36,499 nucleotides of DNA from Geodermatophilaceae bacterium (lineage in GTDB: Bacteria > Actinomycetota > Actinomycetes > Mycobacteriales > Geodermatophilaceae): assembly GCA_013695685.1 (NCBI GenBank), contig JACCZY010000009.1:1-36499 (forward strand), in the 5' to 3' direction. A model generated the notes under the pieces. It saw only the letters and a program-made list of their open reading frames with translations. It had not been told where the DNA came from and did no database searches. A program made the position numbers and the translations under genes. Shown here in pieces: positions 8,184 through 16,115 of the stretch; the stretch's first letter is position 1; each line of letters begins with the position of its first letter.

Positions 8184-8780
8184 TCAGAGCTGTCGAGGGA
8201 ATGCCGCCGCCACGGCTGCCCAGAAGATCCCGATCGTGACGACCGCCTTCTCCGCCCACCCGGCCGCATCGGCGAACCCGAACCAGACAAGTAGCGGGGC
8301 CAGCACGGCAAAACACGCCAACGCCGCCCGCGCCTCGGTCGGGTGCGTGCTGCGTCGGCGCAGCCCGAGGACGAGCGGTGCGAGCGACAGCGTGGTGAGG
8401 GCGATCGTCGCTGCGACGACGTGCACGACCTGCGACAGTGGGTGTGCGCTCGGCGTACACCAGGCCGCGTCGCCGCCTCCGCAGCCGACCCTGGCGACGG
8501 CGACGACGAGAGTCGCGGTCGCATTGACCGCGAGAACGGCGGCGGTGAGCCGGTCGACCGGACGTAGCAGCCACCCGGCGACAGCCATGGCGACAGCCTG
8601 CACGACGAAGGCGACGGCCATCACCCATGCGCCCGGGGCGCCGTACGCCGCAAGCACGCTGATCGAACCCTCGACGTGGGAGTAGCCGTCGTGACTGAAC
8701 CCGAGTAGCAGCCAGCTTCCGGTGAAGACGACCGGGCCGATCAGGACGAGCGCGCGGGTTGCGAACCGGGTTACTGTCAC
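8184..8780 (-). CDS. DUF998 family integral membrane protein
   Basis: The product is 198 residues with about six predicted membrane helices. Family-typical features are an initial helix (LVLIGPVVFTGSWLLLGF), then a short polar segment with HDGYSHVEGSISVLAAYG, and GAWVMAVAFVVQAVAMAVAG. DUF998 proteins are membrane proteins without a settled function. The GTG start at 8780 overlaps the stop of a 10-codon ORF as GTGA (see that entry). A pair of cysteines, one in GCGGGD and one in WCTPSAHP, lies in the loop around residues 99-107 and could form an external disulphide. Downstream, about 100 bases separate it from the ABC exporter start. Confidence 0.8.
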   Translation of the reverse strand: MTVTRFATRALVLIGPVVFTGSWLLLGFSHDGYSHVEGSISVLAAYGAPGAWVMAVAFVVQAVAMAVAGWLLRPVDRLTAAVLAVNATATLVVAVARVGCGGGDAAWCTPSAHPLSQVVHVVAATIALTTLSLAPLVLGLRRRSTHPTEARAALACFAVLAPLLVWFGFADAAGWAEKAVVTIGIFWAAVAAAFPRQL

Positions 8781-8809
8781 GACCCCGCCGACCGTCGCGG
8801 AAAACGCAT
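8777..8809 (-). CDS. Possible 10-codon upstream ORF coupled to the DUF998 gene
   Basis: ATG at 8809 opens a short frame MRFPRRSAGS that ends in TGA at 8777. The TGA overlaps the GTG start of the DUF998 gene as GTGA. The hexamer 6 bases before the ATG is CAAGCT, which matches TANNNT only at positions 2 and 6, so the promoter case is weak. It is listed because three other genes in this window show the same arrangement with good -10 boxes. It may be chance. Confidence 0.25.
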   Translation of the reverse strand: MRFPRRSAGS

Positions 8810-8865
8810 CCCACTAGCTTGCCGGAGGCGGCCACTGTCCCCATCGCACCGCCTATCATCGGCTG

Positions 8866-9032
8866 CCATGGCCGAGGGCGGCTCGACCTCCTTGAGTACG
8901 ACAGCCGCCTGAACCGCGCCTACCAGTCCGCGACCTACAGCCGACCTGGAGGTCCTGTTCCGGGACCTGCCCGCCGTGGCTGGCTTGGTTCAGGGCCCGG
9001 TGCCGGCGGCCGAGACACGACCCGACCGCTGA
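8866..9032 (+). pseudogene. Remnant of a DUF1707 (SHOCT-like) protein, frameshifted
   Basis: Between the DUF998 gene and the glycosyltransferase a reading frame gives GRLDLLEYDSRLNRAYQSAT, the typical second half of a DUF1707 domain (GRLxLxEFxERLxxAxxArT). At about 8940 the match moves to another frame, which continues DLEVLFRDLPAV, the normal end of the domain, and stops at 9030-9032. The first half of the domain (the DAERE segment) is absent. A TATCAT box lies just upstream at about 8854, but no intact ORF follows. The fragment is therefore a decayed gene. The rest of 8781-9175 shows nothing else I can support. Confidence 0.6.
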
Positions 9033-9175
9033 GCTATCACCAAGGCCTGGTGGGTACACGGCCGTCCCCTCAGCCAACATGGCTGGCCCGTTCCGGTCCG
9101 ACCAGGTCGGTAGTGGCGGTTGTTCGTCGGATGCTTGTTCTCGTTCGGTAAACGACGGGCTAGTCTCAGCGCCTC

Positions 9176-10705
9176 ATGACCACTGTGGGCGAAGTCCCCA
9201 GCTCGCGGGCGCATGCAGGGGCACCGGAGTACGGCGACGTCCGGCAGCTGCACCCGGTGCCGCGCCGGACGGTCGCGCTGGTGGTCGCAGCGCAGGTGCT
9301 GCTGCTGACCGCGCTGTCCGGCCGCTACGGTTACCACCGGGACGAGCTGTACTTCCGTGTCGCCGCGGATCACCTAGCCTGGGGGTACGTCGACCAGCCG
9401 CCCCTGACCCCGCTGCTCGCCGCGGTCGGCACCGCCGTCTTCGGCGACAGCCTCATCGGGCTCCGCGTCATCGCGACCCTCATCAGCGCCGCAACCGTTC
9501 TCCTGGTGGTGCTGATCGCCCGCTAGCTGGGTGGGTCCGGCCGCGCCCAGATGCTCGCCGCGGGCTGCGCGGCAAGCTCGGCGATGGTTTTGGCGCTCGG
9601 GCACATGCTTGCCACCGCCACCGTCGACTTCTGTCTCTGGCTCCTGCTCAGCTGGCTCGCCCTGCGCCTGCTGCGCTCGGGTGATCCTCGCTGGTTCCTG
9701 CCGATAGGGGTGGTCATCGGCATCGGGGTGCTGAACAAGTACCTGATCCTGCTGCTGGCCGGCGGTCTGCTGGTCTCGCTCCTGCTGGTCGGGCCGCGCA
9801 CCGTGCTGCGAAGCCCGTGGCTGGTCGTCGGGGCCCTCGTGGCCGCGGCGATCGCGGCACCCAACATCGCGTGGCAGGCCGCCAACGGATGGCCCCAGCT
9901 CCACGTCGCCGCGGGGATCGCCGCTGATCAGGGAGCGGAGAACCGGGCCCTATTCGTTCCGCTGCAAGTGGTCTATCTCTCGCCGCTGTTCATCCCGGTG
10001 TGGGTCGCGGGCATCGTCCGGCTGCTGCGTGATCCTGAGTCGCGCTGGGCGCGATCCATGGTGGTCACCTACGGCCTGCTCGTCGTCGCGGTAGTCGCGG
10101 CGGGCGGCAAGGCGTACTACGTGCTGCCGCTGCTGCTCGTGCTCACTGCCGCCGGGACCGAGCCCGTCGTCCGCGCCATCCCGTCGACGCGCACTCTGGT
10201 GGCAGCGGTTGGAGTCGCCGCGGCCGTCAGCGTCGCGGTCACCCTTCCGGTCCTGCCTCCGTCCACCCTGGGTCCGGTCAACGCGATGAATGCCGAGCAG
10301 GGCGAGCAGGTCGGCTGGCCCGAGCTAGCCGAGACGGTGGCCGAGTCATGGGCGCTGATCCCGGCCGAGCAGCGAGCCGACGCCGTCATCTTCACGATCA
10401 ATTACGGCCAGGCGGGGGCACTCGAACGCTACGGACCCGAGTGGGGGCTGCCCACGCCGTACTCCGGCCACATGGCCTACTCCGACTGGGCCGTGCCGCC
10501 GGACGACGCGACGGGTCCCGTCCTGGTGGTGGCCGACCGTGAGAGCCGTACTGCCGAGACGTACTTCACCGACTGCGAGATCGTCGCGATGAACGACAAC
10601 GGTCACGGCCTGGCCAACGATGAGCGGGACACGGTAGTCCGACTCTGCCGCGGCACCGTCGCCCCGTGGTCTACCTTGTGGCCGCAGCTGCGTCGCCTCG
10701 GCTGA
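9176..10705 (+). pseudogene. GT39-type membrane glycosyltransferase interrupted by an in-frame TAG
   Basis: One continuous frame of 510 codons encodes a polytopic protein of the ArnT/PMT-like glycosyltransferase group (PF13231 type). The first segment has a helix (VALVVAAQVLLLTALSG), the acidic HRDELYFRVAADHLAWGYVD loop carrying the DE pair expected near the lipid-sugar site, and QPPLTPLLAA. Codon 117 (9524-9526) is TAG. The same frame then continues without shift through LGGSGRAQMLAAG and several more helices to a stop at 10705. Relatives have a glutamate-containing ARE segment here, so a single G-to-T change (GAG to TAG) explains the stop. Either the gene is inactivated, the base is an error, or the stop is read through; ATG 9551 could at most restart a truncated protein. 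A TAGTCT box sits 9 bases before ATG 9176. Confidence 0.75.
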
Positions 10706-10755
10706 CCGGCCCCCCGTACGACGAACGCCAGGATCCGACCGGTGCGGCTCCAGGT

Positions 10756-12285
10756 TCAGGACAGCCCGTCGCGGAGGACGCGTTTGAGCAGCTTGCCCGA
10801 GGCGTTCCGCGGCAGCTCGTCGACGAACAGCACCCGCTTGGGCACCTTGAAGCCGGCCAGTTTCCCCCGCACGTGGGCGATGAGAGCCTCGGCCGTCACG
10901 TCCTCGCCGCCGACGTCGTTGAGCACCACGAACGCCGTGATCGCCTCGATCCAGCGCTCGTCCGGCGTACTGATGACGGCGGCCTCGGCCACGGCTGGAT
11001 GCTCGTACAGCGCGTCCTCGACCTCACGGGAGGCGACCAGGACGCCGCCGGTGTTGATGACGTCCTTGATCCGGTCCACGACGGTGATGGAGCCGTCGGC
11101 GTCCGCGCGGACGAGGTCGCCGGAATGGAACCAGCCGCCCTTGAAGGCCTCCGCGGTCTCCGCCGGCTTGCCCCAATACCCCTCGCACAGCTGCGGGGAC
11201 CGGTACACGACCTCGCCCAGTTCGCCGGGTGGTACGTCGTTGCCCGCACCGTCGACAACGCGCAACTCGACGAAGAGCACCGACGTGCCGCATGACTCCG
11301 GCCGATCAGCGTGCTCCTCGGGTCCGAGGACCGTCGCCAGCGGGCCGATCTCGGACTGCCCGAAGCAGTTGTAGAAGCCGAGGTCGGGCAACCGCTTCTG
11401 CAGCCGCTGCAGGACCGGCTGCGGCATGATCGAGGCGCCGTAGAAGGCCTTGCGCAGCGCCGTAAGGTCCCGGGCGGCGAAGTCCGGGTGGTTGGACAGC
11501 GGCACCCAGACCGTCGGCGCGAGGAACAGCGAGCCGATCGAGTCCGCCTCGATCCGGCGCAGGATCTCCGGGATGTCGGGGGCTTCCATGAGGTGGTTGA
11601 CGGCGCCGACGGCCAGGTAGGGCAGCAGGAAGGCGTGCATCCCGGCCGAGTGGTACAGCGGCATCGCGTGCAGGGGCTTGTCATCGGCGCGGAAGTCCAA
11701 GGACACGATGCAGGAGATGTACTCGTGCACGAACGCCCGGTGCGTCATCATCGCACCCTTCGGCCGCGACGTCGTGCCGGAGGTGTAGAGCAGCTGCGCC
11801 AGGTCAGTGTCAGCGACGGTGACATCCAGGGTGGGCACCGGACCGCTCCCGGCGCGGTCGAGCAGGCAGCCGTCGGCGTCTCGGAGGATCAGCACCCGCT
11901 CCAGGGAGTGCTCGATATCGTCGAACATCCCGGCGAGCACGGGATCGGCGAGCGCCACCCGGCTGCCGGACTGCTCGACGAGGTAGGACAGCTCACCGCC
12001 GGTCAGGTTGTAGTTGATGGGCACATGGATGAGACCCGCCCGGGCACAGCCGAGGAACCCGAGGAGATAGGCGTCGGAGTTCTTCCCGTACGCCGCCACC
12101 CGATCGCCCTTGGCCAGTCCGAGCTCGAGCAGTACGCCGGCGGCTCGGGTCACCGCCTCGTCCAGCTCGCGGTAGGTCCACGAGCGGTCCTGGAACAGCA
12201 GGGCCGTCCGCTCGGGATGGCGCATGGCGCAGCGCCGTACGACGTCGTCGACGGTGCTCGATCGGGTAGCAATCACGGGCGACAT
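10756..12285 (-). CDS. AMP-forming acyl-CoA synthetase/ligase (FadD-like)
   Basis: The product is 509 residues of the ANL adenylate-forming superfamily. Motifs in order are the ATP-binding loop LLYTSGTTSRPKGAMMTH (about 160-177), the YNCFGQSEIGP segment, the hinge-proximal GWFHSGDLVRADADG, DRIKDVINTGG, and the catalytic-lysine region PRNASGKLLKRVL at the C-terminus. It should activate a carboxylic acid, probably a fatty acid, to the acyl-AMP and then the CoA thioester. Substrate chain length cannot be told. ATG 12285 has AAGG at 3-6 bases upstream and gives the usual N-terminus before DVVRRCAMRHPERTALLF. It is convergent with the glycosyltransferase remnant, about 50 bases apart, and stands alone on its strand. 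Confidence 0.88.
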   Translation of the reverse strand: MSPVIATRSSTVDDVVRRCAMRHPERTALLFQDRSWTYRELDEAVTRAAGVLLELGLAKGDRVAAYGKNSDAYLLGFLGCARAGLIHVPINYNLTGGELSYLVEQSGSRVALADPVLAGMFDDIEHSLERVLILRDADGCLLDRAGSGPVPTLDVTVADTDLAQLLYTSGTTSRPKGAMMTHRAFVHEYISCIVSLDFRADDKPLHAMPLYHSAGMHAFLLPYLAVGAVNHLMEAPDIPEILRRIEADSIGSLFLAPTVWVPLSNHPDFAARDLTALRKAFYGASIMPQPVLQRLQKRLPDLGFYNCFGQSEIGPLATVLGPEEHADRPESCGTSVLFVELRVVDGAGNDVPPGELGEVVYRSPQLCEGYWGKPAETAEAFKGGWFHSGDLVRADADGSITVVDRIKDVINTGGVLVASREVEDALYEHPAVAEAAVISTPDERWIEAITAFVVLNDVGGEDVTAEALIAHVRGKLAGFKVPKRVLFVDELPRNASGKLLKRVLRDGLS

Positions 12286-12360
12286 CCTTGCCGAACTGTG
12301 GGGTCTGCCAACCCTTCCGTGAACTGGCGAGGGTGGCAAACCCCCAGGCGGGTGTCAAAG

Positions 12361-12382
12361 CCGGGGGTCCGTGTACCCCCGG
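12361..12382. terminator. GC-rich hairpin between tRNA-Leu and the acyl-CoA synthetase gene
   Basis: CCGGGGGT (12361-12368), a 6-base loop and ACCCCCGG (12375-12382) form a perfect 8-bp stem. It lies downstream of the leftward tRNA-Leu gene and upstream of the leftward synthetase gene. No T-run follows on either strand. It may end or process the tRNA transcript; this is inference. The remainder of 12286-12498 shows no gene. Confidence 0.35.
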
Positions 12383-12498
12383 GCCGCCCCACGGCAGGGG
12401 GATGCCTGCGCGGATGCCCGCTGTGAGGCTCGGGCCGTTGTCGATGAGGCGCTTCCTACACCGGACCCACCAACCGAGCCGGTTCGGGTTCTGGCCGG

Positions 12499-12583
12499 TG
12501 TCCGAGGGGGGACTTGAACCCCCACGCCCCATTAAGGGCACTAGCACCTCAAGCTAGCGCGTCTGCCATTCCGCCACCCGGAC
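12499..12583 (-). tRNA. tRNA-Leu(GAG)
   Basis: On the minus strand the sequence folds into an 85-base class II tRNA. The acceptor strand GTCCGGG (12583-12577) pairs with CTCGGAC (12506-12500), including one G-U pair, and the discriminator base at 12499 is A. The D arm is typical of tRNA-Leu (GCGGAATGGCAGACGC). The anticodon stem is CTAGC/GCTAG and encloses the loop TTGAGGT, giving anticodon GAG, which reads CUC and CUU. A long variable arm follows, then a T arm with GTTCAAGTCC. The 3' CCA is not encoded. The anticodon and long variable arm agree on leucine identity. Confidence 0.93.
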
Positions 12584-12642
12584 CGGTGTGCGGCGACCAC
12601 GATACAGCGCGCTCCACCCGCGGGGGCTGGTAGGAAGGGCGG

Positions 12643-13962
12643 ATGAGCGTTACGCCCCTGCGGGCCCAGGACGAGGTCGTCGAACTCTGTCGCGACCTGA
12701 TCCGGATCGACACGACGAACACCGGCGACAGCGCGACGAGCGCGGGGGAGCGGGCCGCCGCGGAGTACGTGGTGGCTAAGCTCGACGAGGTCGGCATCAC
12801 CGACGCCGAGCTGATCGAGTCCGAGCCCGGCCGGGCCAACCTCGTCGCCCGGATTCCGGGGGCCGACCGAACCCGCGGCGGGCTGCTCGTTCACTGCCAC
12901 CTCGACGTCGTCCCGGCCGAACCGGCCGAGTGGAGCGTCCACCCGTTCTCCGGCGAGGTCCAGGACGACTACCTGTGGGGCCGCGGCGCGGTGGACATGA
13001 AGGACATGGACGCGATGACGCTGGCCGTCGTACGGCAATGGATGCGAGACGGTACGACGCCGCCGCGCGACCTCGTCCTGGCCTTTGTCGCCGACGAGGA
13101 GGCCGGTGGCCGCAAGGGTGCCCGCTGGCTGGTGGACAACCGGCCGGAGCTCTTCGAGGGGTGCACCGAGGCGATCAGCGAGGTCGGCGGATTCAGCCTG
13201 ACCGTCCGCGACGACCTGCGGCTGTACCTGATCGAGACCGCGGAGAAGGGCATCGGCTGGATGAAGCTGACCGCCCGCGGACGCCCCGGCCACGGCTCGA
13301 TGGTGCACGAGGACAACGCGGTCGCCCGGTTGTGTGAGGCGGTCGCCCGGCTGGGTCGGCACGAGTTCCCGATCGTCATGACCAAGACGCTGCGGGCGTT
13401 CCTGGAAGCCATCGGCGAGGCGTTCGAGGTCGAGCTCGATGCTGACGACATCGAGGGGACGATCGCCAAGCTGGGCAGCCTGGCCAGGATCGTCGGAGCG
13501 ACGCTGCGCAACACCGCCAACCCGACGATGCTCGACGCCGGTTACAAGGCCAACGTGATCCCGAGTTCGGCGACGGCGGTCGTCGACGGCCGGTTCCTGC
13601 CCGGCCAGGAGGAGGAGTTCGAGCGGCAGCTCGCGGAGATCCTCGGCCCGGACATCGAACGGGAGTGGATCATCAAGGACCAGGCGCTGGAAACGTCGTT
13701 CGACGGGCCGCTCGTGGAGCAGATGGCCGCCGCGCTGAAGGCCGAGGACCCCGGCGCGCAGGCGATCCCGTACATGCTCTCCGGCGGCACCGACGGCAAG
13801 TCCTTCCAACGACTGGGCATGCGCTGCTTCGGCTTCTCCCCGCTGCGGCTCCCCCCGGACCTGGACTTCGCGGCACTGTTCCACGGCATCGACGAGCGGG
13901 TGCCGGTGGAGGCGCTGCGCTTCGGCACCAGGGTGCTCGACCGCTTCCTGCTCAGCTCCTGA
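12643..13962 (+). CDS. M20 family metallopeptidase (dipeptidase/deacylase type)
   Basis: The product is 439 residues. M20 features are the first metal motif LVHCHLDVVPA (H86, D88), the catalytic/metal acidic run ADEEAGG (D151, E152, E153), a bridging metal aspartate region WGRGAVDMKDMDAM (about 112-125), and a dimerisation lid starting KLTARGRPGHGSM near 210. The C-terminal metal histidine is probably in ALFHGIDERVP. The family removes acyl groups or splits dipeptides using two zinc ions; this member resembles the broad ArgE/DapE/ACY1 group used in amino-acid recycling. ATG 12643 has AGGAAGG upstream at a good distance. It starts 60 bases past the opposite-strand tRNA and ends near a long inverted repeat. 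Confidence 0.9.
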   Translation: MSVTPLRAQDEVVELCRDLIRIDTTNTGDSATSAGERAAAEYVVAKLDEVGITDAELIESEPGRANLVARIPGADRTRGGLLVHCHLDVVPAEPAEWSVHPFSGEVQDDYLWGRGAVDMKDMDAMTLAVVRQWMRDGTTPPRDLVLAFVADEEAGGRKGARWLVDNRPELFEGCTEAISEVGGFSLTVRDDLRLYLIETAEKGIGWMKLTARGRPGHGSMVHEDNAVARLCEAVARLGRHEFPIVMTKTLRAFLEAIGEAFEVELDADDIEGTIAKLGSLARIVGATLRNTANPTMLDAGYKANVIPSSATAVVDGRFLPGQEEEFERQLAEILGPDIEREWIIKDQALETSFDGPLVEQMAAALKAEDPGAQAIPYMLSGGTDGKSFQRLGMRCFGFSPLRLPPDLDFAALFHGIDERVPVEALRFGTRVLDRFLLSS

Positions 13963-13974
13963 CACCCCAACCCG

Positions 13975-14037
13975 CGCCGATCTTGGTCAACACAACGTCA
14001 AACGAGAGCTGAGAGGTTGTTTTGACCAAGATCGGCG
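13975..14037. repeat. Long inverted repeat (22-bp arms, 19-base loop) in the peptidase/SDR gap
   Basis: The arms 13975-13996 and 14016-14037 are complementary at 21 of 22 positions, with a 19-base spacer. The left arm includes GATCTTGGTCAA and the right arm TTGACCAAGATC. The element begins 12 bases after the peptidase stop and ends 17 bases before the SDR start. In RNA it would form a very stable hairpin, so it may end the peptidase transcript. Its length and near-perfect symmetry also fit a REP-like or miniature element. It could shield the SDR ribosome site. Confidence 0.7.
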
Positions 14038-14054
14038 AGAAGAGGGAGCACGCG

Positions 14055-14852
14055 ATGGATCTACGAGGCAAGGTTGCCCTCGTCACCGGCGGTGCCAGCG
14101 GGATCGGTGCGGCCGCCTGCCGCCGGCTCGCCTCGCACGGCGCCGTTGTCTCAGTTGCCGACGTGGACGAGGAGCGCGGCCGGTCCGTCGCCGACGCGGT
14201 AGGGGGGCGCTTCCACCGGCTCGACGTCACCGACCTGGCGGCGAACCACGCGGTCGTGGCCGCGATCGAGGAGCAGTTCGGCCGGCTCGACATCGCGTTC
14301 CTGAACGCCGGCATCGTGGCCTCGGGCCGGGACGACGAGCCGCTGGACGAAGCTGCGTACCGCCGGATCCTCGGCATCAACCTCGACGGCGTCGTGTTCG
14401 GCGTGGACGCCGTCGTACCGGCAATGACAAGGAACGGCGGCGGTCACGTCGTCGGCACGGCGTCCCTGGCCGGGTTGGTCCCGATGCCGGGAGACGCGCT
14501 GTACACGCTGACGAAGACCGCCGTCGTCGGCTACGTGCGGGCCCTCGCGCCCACCCTGGCAGCGCGGGGGATCAGCATCAACGCGCTGTGCCCCGGCTTC
14601 GCCGACACACCGATGATCACGCCGATGCGCGGGCAGTTCGACGCGGCCGGCTTTCCGGTCCTCACCGCCGAGCAGGTCGCGGAGGCGCTGGCCCAGTGCC
14701 TGGCCGCGGGGGGGACCGGTGAGGCGTGGTTCGTGCAGCCCGGCATGCCCGCCGCGCCGTACCGCTTCCCTAACGTCCCTGCCGCCCGCAACGCAGACGG
14801 CTCCCACGCCGCCGTACCGGCCGGCCTCGACCCGCACGGAGCTCGGCGATGA
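14055..14852 (+). CDS. Short-chain dehydrogenase/reductase (SDR)
   Basis: The product is 265 residues of the classical SDR family. The cofactor motif TGGASGIG lies at about residues 11-18; ADVDEE after the second strand, with the acidic residue, suggests NAD preference. NAG occurs in AFLNAGIV. The catalytic residues are S137, Y150 and K154 (YTLTK). It should oxidise or reduce a hydroxyl/carbonyl on an unknown substrate. ATG 14055 follows a GAGGGA ribosome site; an in-frame TTG at 14022 lies inside the inverted repeat and was rejected. The stop overlaps the next gene's ATG as ATGA, so the SDR and the quinone-reductase-like enzyme are coupled and may act in one pathway. Confidence 0.88.
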   Translation: MDLRGKVALVTGGASGIGAAACRRLASHGAVVSVADVDEERGRSVADAVGGRFHRLDVTDLAANHAVVAAIEEQFGRLDIAFLNAGIVASGRDDEPLDEAAYRRILGINLDGVVFGVDAVVPAMTRNGGGHVVGTASLAGLVPMPGDALYTLTKTAVVGYVRALAPTLAARGISINALCPGFADTPMITPMRGQFDAAGFPVLTAEQVAEALAQCLAAGGTGEAWFVQPGMPAAPYRFPNVPAARNADGSHAAVPAGLDPHGARR

Positions 14853-15835
14853 GAGCCTGGCGGGTCCACGAGCTCGGCGAGCCGGCCGACGTGCTCCACC
14901 TCGACGAGGTGGCCGATCCGATGCCGGGCCCCGACCAGCTGCTGGTCCGGGTGCAGGTCGCCGCCCTGAACTTTCCCGACATCCTGCTCTGTCAGGGCAA
15001 GTACCAGGAACGCCCGCCGCTGCCGTTTACCCCCGGGGTCGAGCTGACCGGCGAGGTTGTCAGTGCCCCCGACGACTCCGGCTTCCAGCCCGGCGACCGG
15101 GTGCTCGGCGGCCCTTCCCCGATGGGCGGTGCCTTCGCGGAGTACGCCGTACTGCGGGTCACTGATGCGTTCGCGGTTCCCGAGGCGATGCCGTCCGACG
15201 AGGCCGCCGCGCTGTACCTCACCTACCAGACGGGACACGTCGGACTACACCGCCGGGCCGGCCTCGAGGCCGGGGAAACGCTGCTCGTGCATGCCGGAGC
15301 CGGCGGCGTCGGCTCGGCCGCCATCCAGCTGGGCAAGGCGGCCGGCGCAACCGTCATCGCGACGGCCGGCGGACCGGAGAAGATTCAGGTCTGCCGCGAC
15401 CTTGGCGCCGACCAGGCGATCGACTACCTCACCGAGGACTTCGTCGCCGGCGTCAAGGAGTTCACCGACGGCCGCGGCGCCGACGTCATCTACGACCCGG
15501 TCGGCGGGGACGTCTTCGACGCCTCGCGCAGGTGCCTGGCCTGGGAGGGCCGGCTGATCGTCGTCGGCTTCACCAGCGGCCGGATCCCGCAGGCGCCGGC
15601 CAACCACGCGCTGATCAAGAACTACAGCGTCGTCGGCCTGCACTGGGGGATGTACCGCGTCAAGGAACCGGCGCTGATCACCGCCGTCCACGAGGACCTG
15701 ACCCGGCTGTACGCCGAGGGCCGGATCCGGCCGTTCGTGTCGGAGCGGTTCGCCTTCGACCGGCTGCCCGACGCGCTGGGGCGACTGGCCGGCCGGCGTA
15801 CGGTCGGCAAGGTCGTGATCACGGTAGCGGACTGA
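14849..15835 (+). CDS. Zinc-free medium-chain reductase, NADPH:quinone oxidoreductase type
   Basis: The product is 328 residues. It shows the GroES-like N-terminal part (about 1-120, with VAALNFPDILLCQG and PGVELTGEVV) and a Rossmann part with HAGAGGVGSAAIQLGKAAGA (about 144-164) for NADPH. The cysteine ligands of zinc alcohol dehydrogenases are missing, as expected for quinone oxidoreductase/enoyl reductase types. Such enzymes reduce quinones or activated double bonds. The ATG overlaps the SDR stop by 4 bases; with the SDR it forms a two-gene operon that may handle an acyl or ketone substrate. It is convergent with the DUF5703 gene. Confidence 0.88.
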   Translation: MRAWRVHELGEPADVLHLDEVADPMPGPDQLLVRVQVAALNFPDILLCQGKYQERPPLPFTPGVELTGEVVSAPDDSGFQPGDRVLGGPSPMGGAFAEYAVLRVTDAFAVPEAMPSDEAAALYLTYQTGHVGLHRRAGLEAGETLLVHAGAGGVGSAAIQLGKAAGATVIATAGGPEKIQVCRDLGADQAIDYLTEDFVAGVKEFTDGRGADVIYDPVGGDVFDASRRCLAWEGRLIVVGFTSGRIPQAPANHALIKNYSVVGLHWGMYRVKEPALITAVHEDLTRLYAEGRIRPFVSERFAFDRLPDALGRLAGRRTVGKVVITVAD

Positions 15836-15857
15836 CGACTGCGTGGAGCGAACGCGG

Positions 15858-16082
15858 CTAGAGCACCGGTCCGGGCAGGTTGCGGTGCCGCAGCCGCCGG
15901 CGTAACCACACCCGCCTGCTGCCGTCCGGGTGGACCAGCACCCGCGCCAGCTCCCAGCCGCCGGTCTCGGCCTGCATGCTCAGCAGCGTCGTGGTGAGCG
16001 AACGGGTGATGTCCCTCGGGATTCGCACCGGTGCGTACTCCCAGTCGGAGCCCACCGGTGCGGCGAAATGCATGCCGGGCAT
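15858..16082 (-). CDS. DUF5703 family small protein
   Basis: The product is 74 residues from ATG 16082, or 65 from GTG 16055. The core WEYAPVRIPRDITRSLTTTL, then GGWELARVLVHPDGSRRVWL, followed by RRR is the actinobacterial DUF5703 pattern; the function is unknown. The start is open: a -35 TTGACA (16090-16095) and a -10 TGCATT (16067-16072), 17 bases apart, lie so that transcription would begin just before GTG 16055, which would exclude ATG 16082. Many family members start close to the WEY segment, which also favours the shorter form. It follows the RecD-like gene on the same strand. Confidence 0.8.
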   Translation of the reverse strand: MPGMHFAAPVGSDWEYAPVRIPRDITRSLTTTLLSMQAETGGWELARVLVHPDGSRRVWLRRRLRHRNLPGPVL

Positions 16083-16095
16083 TCTGCCCTGTCAA
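16067..16095 (-). promoter_or_regulatory. Candidate promoter TTGACA-17-TGCATT for the DUF5703 gene
   Basis: On the minus strand TTGACA (16095-16090), a 17-base spacer and TGCATT (16072-16067) form a consensus-like promoter. It would start transcription about 4 bases before GTG 16055. If used, the DUF5703 protein starts at GTG rather than at the upstream ATG 16082. Confidence 0.4.
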
Positions 16096-16115
16096 CCGCT
16101 CATCTGGTGGCTTTC

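Noticed and set aside
8078-8524. N-terminal extension of the second ABC exporter
   Set aside because: The extension is Arg/Ser-rich shadow text overlapping the DUF998 gene; ATG 8077 gives a normal exporter N-terminus.
12541-13965. Long minus-strand frame (474 codons) opposite the M20 peptidase
   Set aside because: It is the complement of a clear peptidase gene, runs into the tRNA-Leu, and reads as low-complexity Arg/Val/Asp text without domain motifs.
14022-14054. Upstream TTG start for the SDR
   Set aside because: It lies inside the right arm of the inverted repeat and would add residues unlike the family; ATG 14055 has a good ribosome site.
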